Positions 39,282 through 51,200 of a stretch of 62,000 nt of DNA are shown here, piece by piece. The stretch covers positions 4,342,927 through 4,404,926 of the forward strand of contig NC_049984.1 in assembly GCF_000003815.2 (NCBI RefSeq), written 5' to 3'. Position 1 is the first letter of the stretch; each line of letters starts with the position of its first letter. The DNA is from Branchiostoma floridae (Eukaryota > Chordata > Leptocardii > Amphioxiformes > Branchiostomatidae). Made by a program: the position numbers and the translations under genes. The notes under the pieces were generated by a model. That model was not told the origin of the DNA. It saw only the letters and a program-made list of their open reading frames with translations, and made no database searches.

Positions 39282-42200
39282 TTATCAATCAATCAATCAA
39301 TTATCCACAAGCATCATTATCCATATGCATTAACAGCTACAGGTTATAGGTATTCAGTAAAATATACAATTACTTTTGACCTTCAAAACACATCAAAATG
39401 TGTATGAAATTTTTATTTTATTATCCATCCCATGAAAATCCACTTAATTGATACTTATCATGTTCAAGAAATTCCAGATTTAAGACAGCATTTACCTGAG
39501 TGTGAACTTCAATGCAGAACTCACTCACTCACTTACTTCAATGCAGAAATGACGAATGAATTCTAAAGAGTCCAAAACTACTGTTGTTTCCCTTTACTAC
39601 GATATCTCTAGCTCTTCATACATGTATGGCTGAACTGAAATGATCTTGTATGACATTGACTGACACCAATGCTGAAACAGACAAATATTTATTGTTACTT
39701 CTAATTCTTTCTAGATTGACATAAAAATGAATCCACAAGCATCATTATCTAATAAAGTATGCATTAACAGCTACAGGTTATAGGTATTCAGTATATACCA
39801 TTAGATTTGGCCTTCAAAGCACATCAAAAGGTGTGTGACATTTTTACAATGCTCATCAAATATTGTGTTCAAGTAATTCCAGATTTAATTGTAACAGAAT
39901 TTGCCTGTGAACTTCAATGCAGAAATGACGAAAGAATTCTAAAGAGTCCAAAACTAACGTTGTTTATTACAATATCTCAAGCTATTCATATTGCGAACTG
40001 AAATGACTCTGTATGGCATTGACTGACACCGATGCCGAAACAGAATAATATTTATTGTTACTTGTACTTCTTTACGACATTGACATAAAAATGAATCTTC
40101 CAGAACTTCATTTCACATTTCGCTCTGCTCCTTTGCAAACCAATACCTTCATAACGGTGTAATAAAAGCCCTCTTTTGCCTCGTACACAACATCAAACAT
40201 CATATTTCCAAATCGCCCGGAGCTCTGCAAAGTGAAAGATTGGCAGGCCAAGATCAGGGGCAATAATTCACCGATATTACTTTCTCCTACCCCACCACCA
40301 GGCATATGAATATTGGGATTAAAGATGAATTAGTGGAGAAATATTAATAACCCGTCCCATTTCTTCTGTCAGAAGATGGATGTGCTCCCAGGGATAATGT
40401 CCAAATTATGTTGGAAATATTGATGATAGAACGGCGAGTAATATTCCCCAAATGATTCCCATCACTCTCGGCTACAAATTACCCGAATGCGCGGGCCGCG
40501 GCTGAATGTTGGGGTGATGTTATTTTGATGGGGGATGTGTCTGTTTGGTACTGATAACAGGAGAAGGAGGGTCCACATAGGGGTCAGGGACACGTTACTT
40601 AAAGTGAAATACTGACATTTCTCAAGCTTTCCCTAAACCTCATTACGGCCCCAGAGGTACCAATAACAAAACATATGCACAGTACCAGAAAAATATGTCA
40701 TGGAGAACTTGAGAATAGAAGTTAGAGACAATATAGCAAAATAAAAATGCACCCAACCTTTTCTACAACTGTCAAATCTTAATTTGATGACAATGACAAT
40801 TTGTAGGGCAATCAATTTTCTAAAGAGCATGAATTTAATTGTCTAAAAACTTAAGAATACTCTATATGTTCTAAAATGTAGAAGTCTATAACAAAAGATG
40901 CCTTCCTTATACAACGTCTGCTGCTTGAAATAACGCCATAAAATTTGCCTACACTCTGACCGAACGGCCCGTAATAATAATACCGACAATCTTCTCCCAA
41001 TGATGAAACCATGGAAGCCGATGAGTCAGCCGCCATACACATGCTAATCCCCACCCAAAACCACAAAATCATTACCGAGAAGCAATCCGTTCTATTCTAG
41101 ACTAATGACCTTGGCTCTAACCTCATTGAAACCTATGGCCCTTTTAGCCCGTGCATATATCAATCTCGTTGCACTTTGCTACGCGGCTCTGCCATTCTGT
41201 CCTTGAAAACAAATAGAGTTCTCTCTTTGCCTATTCATTGCAGCTGGGCATTAGCATGAGAAAGAAATTGGCATGTATGGATGAATGATTTGCCGAAGCA
41301 ATATTACATCTGGTTGTTTTTTATCACCTCGCTGTTGCTTAGGAAAATACTTTTTCGCGCGCATCAATTTATGGACAGGGATTGAGAGTGATATTGAAGA
41401 GACATTAGGAAGACGGGGGACATAATTTTCCAAACATGTTCAACTCCGAAGTTCAAGTTCTGTTATCATCAATTCATAAAGGGAACAGAACATTATAGGA
41501 CTGCACAATCTCCCAACAGTAATTACTCTCGTATAGTCGTTAATATAAGCTCCTAGCCAATAAAGCGCGTCCCTAGAAAGTAGGGCAATTTTTCTGACCT
41601 AGATAAACGTTAAGTACTTTGATTCCAAATTACCGTTACTCGCTAAGCCTTAGTAATTGCATACATTTGGGGTGATTTGTAGAAAAATGAGAGCAAACCT
41701 TCTTGTTTACTAATCCTGGATAAGCCTATAACATACACTTAGAACATCTTGATTGATTATGAATCACACTGTAACTGTTCAGAAATCATCATTTCAAAAT
41801 ACATAATTGTGTCGTTGTGCCGCATTTCTGCACTGAGCTATTGTCATAAACGTAAATTATTTCTCGTGCGGGTTACTCTTTTCCCGTTTAACGAGATTTC
41901 GCGTTTCCTCCACGAACGGCGATGTTTATCTATCCCCAGCACCTGTGGGAAAACGGATTACGTGTTATTGCCGTAGTCCACATAAAGGACGACATTTGTA
42001 TTCCAAATGTCTCTCCTGATCACATAGCTGTTCCTACAAACCCCTAGGGGGGCCTCGTAACCTTGTGACTTTGTTTACATCACATCTGCTCTTGTTACTG
42101 TGCGGCCGGCAATTATGGGACACAGATCAAGGTGATACAGACATGTCGTGTTACATTGTCAGCTTTCAAAATGGTCCACAGCGTTTTTCCTCTGTTGGAT

Positions 42201-45200
42201 AAAGCTTTGTCTCATAATGTTGAAAAAAATTGTTAGGTTTGTATCTTTAATTTTTGTAATGAATCCATGCATTGTCAGGTATCAAAATGGTCCATGGTGT
42301 TTCCTATAATGAAACTATAATGAGAAAATGGTCCATGGTATTTCCTAGAAAAAGCTTTGTGTTGAAAAAAAAAAACTGTCATTTTTTGTATTTCTAGTTT
42401 TCTGTATTGAAAATATGCACGTTACTGTAAAACAAAATCAATGACTGTCCATCTTATACTGTAAGTTATAGTATCTTAATTACTGTATTTCTATTGAGAT
42501 TTCTTGAAAACCCAATTTGTTAGCTTTAAGCTCGTAAAATTACTACAAATCCAGCAATTATATTGTCTTGTGACAAGCACGTTTTTATCAGACAATACAC
42601 AACCACAGTTAACAAGTGGGTTTTTAAAAAACTCTGAGAATTTGTGGTTTGGCATATTATCATCCGTAGACGGGCCAGACTGAATGTAAATGTATACTCC
42701 AAATGTACCCACTACGATCTCGCCTATACATCATGTACTAATGGCTCTAAGGTGTTTTAGACAGCCTCTTTGTGTAATCAATATACCTTAGGCCATGCTA
42801 TTATCCTGACAAGTCAATGAATAGTCATGGCTGCATCCCATCCGAAGCTACGTGGACTTTGATAATGGTATTGCAGGGTTCGAAATACACATAGTACTTA
42901 ACTTGTAATTTGCAAGTAATTTTTGAGATTTGCACGCAAAAATATTCTGAACTTGCAATCTTGCATGCTGAAAATACCTGGCCTATAGTAAAAATACTGA
43001 GGAATTAGACACCCTACTCTTAGACAGAACGACATATGACGTCTTTCTTTTGCATCCAGGCTTGTAGCCAGCCTGAAATAATTTTCCGTCCCTTCTATTT
43101 TGAATCCAATCGAGCTCCTTCGCGCAAAGTTCTTAGGGGGGGTCCGGGGGCATGCTCCCTCAGAAAATTTTGAAATCTAGACCCTCTGACACGCTATTTC
43201 CTGCATTTTGAGGCGTAAATTTTGCTGGTAGACTAAATGATGCATCTGTATTAGTGAAAAATTATACAAGGAAGACAGTTTTTTAGCTTACAATTACATA
43301 AGTCTGATTTTTGTCCGTCACAGAGGATGGAATGGGCAAAATTTTTTTCCGTCCCCGGCTGCAAAGTTCCGTCAAAGGACGGAAGGACGGGTGCTGGCTA
43401 CAGCCCTGGCTGCATCCCATCGCAAGCTGGACTTTGGTAATGGTATTGTAGCGCGGGATTCTGGCTGTCTTGAAGTGGGATCCTCATGTCAGTTTCTTGC
43501 CCTATTCTATTTTTGAAAGACATATCGTATGGGTCATGGAAGCTTGCAGCTTTCTCAAAGGCTGTAATAGAATTTGAAAATATGAAGCTTTCCTCAAAAC
43601 ACAGGTATCTGGATATCTGATACACGGATTACAATCAACTGCTTCCCATAGTAATTTAACTGAAGCACTCTTCTAAATAAATTACATTTTGGCCTTAAGT
43701 TTAGATAAAATTCATATTTGACTTCTAATCATGTTTTCATCCCTTATCACATCAACCTAGAAAAAGAAACACAAAATCTTTATAATTGTGTTAAGTACAG
43801 TAACTGTAACACTTACAGTGAGGTAAATTGTGGAGCAACACAACTCACTGTTTATCTACATAAAGTATTAACCATGCTAAAACAAGCCATAAATAAAAGA
43901 TTTATGTCAAATGCCATGAACATTCATGAAGAGGTGATGAAATTCCCACTCGTCATAAAAGGCAAATTATGCAATCATATTTTTCATCACTGTTGTAATA
44001 AATACATAACATTAATATTAATAAGTTAAAATATCTAATTTCATCCTTTATTTTGGAATCAATCACTTAACACAGAGAAACAATTCCCAGTCAAACATAA
44101 TGTATGCATGGTTAACATGATATTCCTTTCCAAATTAGAATTTTTATGACACCCAAGGCAAATGTTTTATATGTGAGCATTTCCTCCTTGGCAACAAGAT
44201 CGTCGCACTGTGCACATGTGGTTTACTTCCTATTTTGGATGGGGGATTTTAGTTGCTAGGCACCTTAGGCAAAATATTCAAATAGCAACAGTTATTGCTA
44301 ACGCTATGTCATCAGCTCGCGCAGAGAAATATGTGGCTTATGACGAAAGCCGAATAACTTCCAGGTATCAATTTAACTAAGTTATGATGAGGATAACACA
44401 TAAATACCTATATCCCTTGCAGCGAAGAATACATTTTTTCCCTCTATATGTACATGAACGGCGGATTTCCTACAGAAAATATGGATTTTTAGGACAACTT
44501 CAGAGTGACAAAAAATACAGACACAGGATTGAAAGGTCATGAGTTCGTTTCCCTGGAATATCTGGCGAGATGTTACGCCCTAGGGAGAGGCACTTAAAAC
44601 AACTTTCCTCACTCCACCCAGGTGTAAATGAGTACCTGACATCGGTTGGAGAGGTAAAAGCAGTGGAAAGAGAGAGATGAGCTTCGCCTTCCAAAACCAC
44701 ACTGCAGACACGGTGGATTAACGACCCACGCCCCTACAGGCTCAACATGGGGACCTTTAACTTGTTTCACCTTACAGAAAACTCTGAGACTCCATGCAAT
44801 ACTTCTTGCTTACTACTATAGAAGAACTTTATTGCATGACAATTGTACATGATACAATGTATGGCAACAACTATTACACAAAGTACAAAATAGAGGTATA
44901 GGATAAAGCTTAACAACCTAGTTAACATAACGATAAGGGCTACTATATGCCAGTTTATCACAGACGAAATTAGCCATCATTCTTATAGCGTACTCAACTC
45001 GCATCACTCTAAAAGATACCCAAACAAAGAAAAGGGCATTTCCCTGTCTAGTACGTATAAGCAGCAGAAATTATACACCGTTCTAATAGCATACTCAACT
45101 CGCATCACTCTAAAAGATACCCAAACAAAGAACAGAACATTTCCCTGTCTTGGACGTACAAGCAGCAGAAATTATACACCGTTCTAATAGCGTACTCAAC

Positions 45201-48200
45201 TCGCATCACTCTGAAAGATACCCAAACAAAGAAAGGAGAATTTGGCTGTCTTGGACGTATAAGCAGCAGAAATTATCCACTGTTCTAATACTAAGCGTTC
45301 TCAACTCGCATCACTCTAAAAGATACCCAAACAAAGAAAAGAGAATTTGGCTGTCTTGTACCGTACTACGGTACGTATAAGCAGCAGAAATTATACACCG
45401 TTCTAATAGCGTACTACTCAACTTGCATCACTCTAAAAGATACCCAAACAAAGAAAAGCATTTGCCTGTCTTGTAGTACGTATAAGTAGCAATGAAAATA
45501 TGTTGCCCCGTTATCTGAGCATACCTATACATCCCCTGTTACAAGCGATTACAGGAAAATGCCGGTGTCATCATCGGCTTAACCGTCCCTTATCTGAGAA
45601 CCACACTCCATCAACACAGCGGAGTGATTTGTTGGGGAATTAACCGAATGGGCAGATCTCTGCGCATTACTACACCTTATCTTCTCCTCTTAATACTACT
45701 TACTGTTTAATACAAGCAGCCCCAAGGTAAACTGTACATCACCCGCGAAAGAGAATAGAACGAGCGAAGTAACGACGAAACGTGATCATCCCCGATAGCG
45801 GGAGAAGAATCGGCGTGTCAGCTTCATAAAGTCTGCACAAAGCCGCAGTGTTTTGTGGCGAGTCTTGAGAGATCAATCCGTTACAAACTGTCACCAGTCT
45901 CTCTCTCTTGCAAGACGCTGTTGAAACGTAGGAAAGAAATCAATGAAACGTTTGCCCAACTGTTGATCTCGATGCGGTGTGACAAGAGATCTCAGCTGAG
46001 CGGGTAAGTGGATGGGTCTGAAGCATCGCCTCGGATACAGATGTCAGTTTGAATGACAGTCGCTAACGGGGAGATGAGGCTTATGGGAGGATCACATCTA
46101 CAGGAAGCGATGCTTACGGGGATTGTTTACACAATAACCGATCAGCGTTTGCCAGTTAAACATTAAAAGCTGAGGGAAGGCCTTAACAGCTATGTGATAC
46201 ATTTCCTACACCAGGTACGTTAACAACAGATCTACAGGAAGCAATGCTTGTAACGGGCCTTGTTTACACAATAACCGATCATCGTTTGCCAGCTAAATAT
46301 TAAAAGCTGAGGGAAGGCCTCAACAGCTATACTGTCTAGTATAATACATAATTCCTACACCAGGTACGTTAACAACAGATCTACAGGAAGTGATGCTTAC
46401 GGGCTTGTTTACACAATAGCTGATCAGTGTTACAGTTACTGTTTGTCGGCTAAACATTCAAAGCCGAGGGAAGGCCTGCTATACATTTCTTACATCAGTT
46501 AAGGTGAAAATACCACATTCCAAACAAAGATTTTCTAATTACTGTGTATAATTTCATACGTCCATCAAAGCAAACTAAAATTTAGCATTTTGGCAAAATG
46601 GAGTTGGTTTTAACCTCTGTCAATATTTGGTGAGATAGCTGGTATCTGCATGTATTGCATGTGACATTCAATCATCAGGGGATGTTCTCCTGTGCCAACC
46701 CTTTAAAAAGTCGATTAAGAGTTTAAAAACCAGCTGAAGGAAGCATTCCCTGACCTCTCCTATAGGTCGCTCCTGTCCCTGTTTGACACCGCAGCCAGAA
46801 GCCATGATAATATTCACTTGCTTGATGTACATTGTAGCCCTGGGCTTTGGCTTGTACAGTACATTTGATTAGGTCCACTGTAAACGCTGTCCGCTGGGGC
46901 CAATACAATGTCCTGAATTAGAATATCAAAAGCCTCTAATCACTACCCATCTGTTCGTCCCCCTCCCACGGCCACAGGCCCATTATGATCCTTTCAGCTG
47001 TCTCGCACGATTCTTTCCTTGGACAAGCCGGACACAAAGGGAATCCAACAGCCTTGTAATCTGGATTTCCTTAATTCTAGGTCTTGGAGCGGCGGACGGG
47101 AGTTCATTAAACGCTGGAAAACTGCAGTCGTTTAGGGCCAGCGGTTTGAAAACCCCTCACTCTCTTTTTCTTTTTACGTTGTCAGTGCGGATACAAAGGA
47201 GGTAATGGGAAGAGTCTGTGATTACAGTGTCAGGACAATTGAGGCTAGACAATTGTAGAGCAGACAGTCGACGTACAGTCATCTGATCTAGACGTAAATC
47301 TTTAAGCTTTTGTATTAGCTGCATTCACTGATATTCTAACAAAAATGTGTGTCGCAACTCAATGAATATCGACTCCACATTACTTTGATGAAGTACAGTA
47401 CGTATAAACGTTGATCTCATGCTAAAACATCAAAATAAACTCCCATTCCTTCGAGGTTTTTGTTTTGCGAAGGCGCGTCGCCACACTGTCGGGATGTTAA
47501 CGCCGCAACTGGGCGATGACTTGAGGAAGGATTATAACGGAAGTGCATACAGCAATTTTCCCGCAACGTCGAGTCAATAAAACGCTGTAATTTTCGTAGA
47601 GTGCAACTCAAGGACACACGGCACAAAAATACAGTATTTTTTATGGAGCGATTCACTGTCCTAAAATGACTTCTTGACAGTTGGCTCGGCGATAGATAGA
47701 AAGATGATACTTCAAAGTGGGTGGATAACACGGGATCCTCTTGAAGAGACGTTATTACGACGATGGACTAAGTGACCTCCTGACCCCTTGACCTCTGGCA
47801 AGGCCACTCCATATGGGGTCGTCGGGTCCTGGACCTAATTTACTGTCTACAGAGAGTACGAATAATAAGGAGTCAAAGAAATATCCCGGTTCATTCTATT
47901 CAATTGGAGATGTGCACATAATGAGATATCGGGGGCTGCAAAGCTAATATTATCATGGGCAAAATGGAGTTAGGCTTGTATCTTTGTCAATATTTGATGA
48001 TGCGATTTGGCAGAACACAAATCACGAGCTATGATTCATCAAATGTGCTATTTTTGTCACAATTATGTATGTTTTTCACCTTGGGGTGTCCGTATAGTAC
48101 AGAGTTGTCTCCAGCTTTAGATTTTTTTCATCTCAATCATTGTTTGGGAACCGAGATTGCTATTTTTCATTGTTAAATCTGTCATTCTAAGCTTACGAAT

Positions 48201-51200
48201 TTCAAAATACATATTCATCAATTTAATGTCAAGAAGTTAAGATTTTTTTTGACAGATGAGGTGAATTTTTCATTTTTGTCCTGGTCCTGCATTCAAATTT
48301 CAGTCATTGAAATGAATAAACATGGAAGTTAAGTGAGCTCTAGGAGACCACATTGTTGACTTAAAAATGGTCAAACACATGTTTAAACAGGAACATAAAA
48401 TAGTCGGCGATGAATAATGGATCGCTGTCGCCACAAAAAGCGTCGCACAATGGAGTCATCTGCCGTGTCTTTCTGACCTCTTTTATAGAGTTCACCGAGC
48501 AATATTGCAAATGTCAAACCCCCGCGACAAAAGGTCTTTCATTTTCAGAACTGTAGACAAAAACAACAACAAAATACATCCAACCATCTGTAAAAATCAC
48601 AAATATCTTTAAGCCAACCAAATGCAGAAGGTTCTAGAAAGATTTCTTTGTCAACTTTAGGTCAGATATTTGCTCTGTGTGCAACAGGCAAGGGTTTACC
48701 AGACTGTATATTTTCTCAGGCGGGAGCGACATCTAGACCAATAAACAACAAAATACATCCAATCATCTGCACAAATCACAAACATCATATCATAAACCTA
48801 GCTAGTACAGAAGGTTCTAGAAAGATTTCTTGGTCAACTTTTAGGTCAGGCATTTGCTCTGTTACCAGACTGTGTATTTTCTCAGGGGGGAGCAACACTT
48901 AGACCAAAAAAACAATAAAATACATCCAATCATCTGCAAAAATCACTTAACATCTTTAAACCTACCTAATGTAGAAGGTTCTAGAAAGATTTCTTGGTCA
49001 ACTTTAGGTCAGTGTGCAACAGGCGAGGGTTACCAGACTGTGAATTTCCTCAGGGGGGAGTGACAGTTGATGGAAGAGTCCCTGAGTGCTCTCCTTTGTA
49101 CTGACTCACTCTCCATTAAATCAAGTCTGGACAACTGGCAGTTCTAGCTGTCTATATAAGCACTGTTTTCTTAGGGGAAGCCCAAAGGGATGAAACTATC
49201 AAGGGTCTACATGTGTATCTTGTTTTGAACAACTGTTACACTTCCAAATATTAGACCAGCCAGAGACTGAGAGAGAGAGAGATCATATTATGAACAACAA
49301 TGCCCATCAATAGTTTCGTTTATCAAAACTACTCCTAAACTGAAATACATTTAACTGATGAATTTTTCTGCTTCTACTTGATATCATCGCTCCAACAAAG
49401 ATCATGAGAGATATATCTGACAAATATTGGTAACTTATGATCTACATGCTATTGATGAAGATGAAGCAGTTATATTTTGCTCCTGGGCTGAAATAATTTT
49501 CTCTAAAGCTGTTGAAAATCCTTTGAATCTTTTGACTTTGAAAAAAAGGCAAATAAATGACACCAAAGGGAGAAAAAGAATTTAAGACAGAATAGCACCA
49601 AAGAAGACAAATAACACAAGACAGTAAACCCTCACTGACATCAGAAGTATTCCAGACCCTTTTTTGTCTTCTCTGCAAAAGAAACCTGAAGTAGAAGGGA
49701 CTTGTAAGCATGTCTTCAAGATAAACCACATGAAAGAACAGTGCACTACATGTACCCTTGGGCTAAGTCTTCATCTTAAAAGGTCTTAGCCCTTGAAACT
49801 AACTCGCTTGTTCTTCCAGCACGATTCATCCTGGACACAAGTAGCAATAAAAAGGCATTAGGTCATTCACACAATGGAAAGAACTGCAGGCGCGGTGGTC
49901 GATAGCTGGGCCCAAGCCAGGGCTGTAAGTGAATTTGTTAGAGTGCACTGGTGCACAGATTACAAGAGATATCCATGTAGCTCTAGCCCCGAGTTATTAT
50001 ATCTCTGCAGCACAAGTGCTGGAGCAAGCGGGTAAATGTTCATGGGAAAAACACTTAATTTACTGGTGCGGTGTGGCAGTTGAGTACGTCTCTTAAAACA
50101 GCGACAGCAATTAAAATTGTTGGTTCTCGGATTTTTAGAAGTAAAAATATACAAAAATGTACTGCAGCAAGTGGACAGCATAAAGCAGAGGGCTGTAGTC
50201 ACTCCATAAAACTCAGTGCATTAAAACATAAACCAGTGGTCTTCAGGGATTGTTCTCATTGAATAGAAATTTTATTTTTAATCCGAGTACCAATAAATCA
50301 AACTGGTGTCACTGAAAGAAAATGGCTTGGAGCACACTGTGACATTACATATATAAAACATGAAATGTCCAAAACAAGGACCTTCATTCATTTACCATTA
50401 TGATAGTATTACAACAAACAAAGTCTTCACTACTCTGCACAATCAAACATCAAGTTAAACATTGATTTTTTGAAATAAAAATGATTATCATTTCCTTCCT
50501 TACAAAGTTGATTCTAAAGAGCTTTCACAGCCTAATAAAAAGAAAATCTACCATAAAAATATCTTGCTTTAACAAATTATGGCTTAACACAATGTAAATG
50601 TGCATAAAATAGATACCAAATAATGTAATATAAACAGATTTAGATAAATTACTATCAGTCAATTACAGCTCCAAGTAACAATTTCAACAGTTGTCAGTCT
50701 TGCAGGATGACAAGTCTCAGGGCTCGAAATACTGGGTGCATGTGCACCCAGGTGCACCCAAAATTGCAGCTGGTTTATGTATGTAAAGATATCAAAGTAT
50801 ACTTGTATACAACATATTCTTGACATCTAAGTTAGAAAGATGATAGAAATGTCTGTCATGGTACTTGTGTAAGAATTTGATAGCTTGTAACTAAGTTTTA
50901 TTATTAGGTTATTACTTAAATCTAAGTGGTGTACCCAAAATTTTTTTGGTGCACCTAATTTTTTTAAGCTAGATGCACCTAATCCCAAAAATGAATAAGC
51001 CATAAGAAAGGCTTCCTACTCTGATCCTTTAAGATTTTACAAGAACCTTCTATCGCGAGTAGCCTTCGTATCTTAAAGGCCGCCGTTTCCCTCCCTCTTG
51101 GGAAATGGAAACGGGATAAAAGCGGGGTTTTAAAGTTCCATGCACTTTATTTTAGTGGGAGGGAAGTCCAGATAAGAGTTAAAGTGTAGTATCATCTCCT

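Noticed and set aside
42874-42890. GGTTCGAAATAC as a possible tRNA B box
   Set aside because: It is the terminus of a CAGGG-type element family (also at 27350 and 50718) with no A box or cloverleaf.
44985-45490. Regularly spaced array as a possible CRISPR
   Set aside because: The whole unit of about 100 bp repeats, with no unique spacers, in an animal genome; it is a minisatellite.
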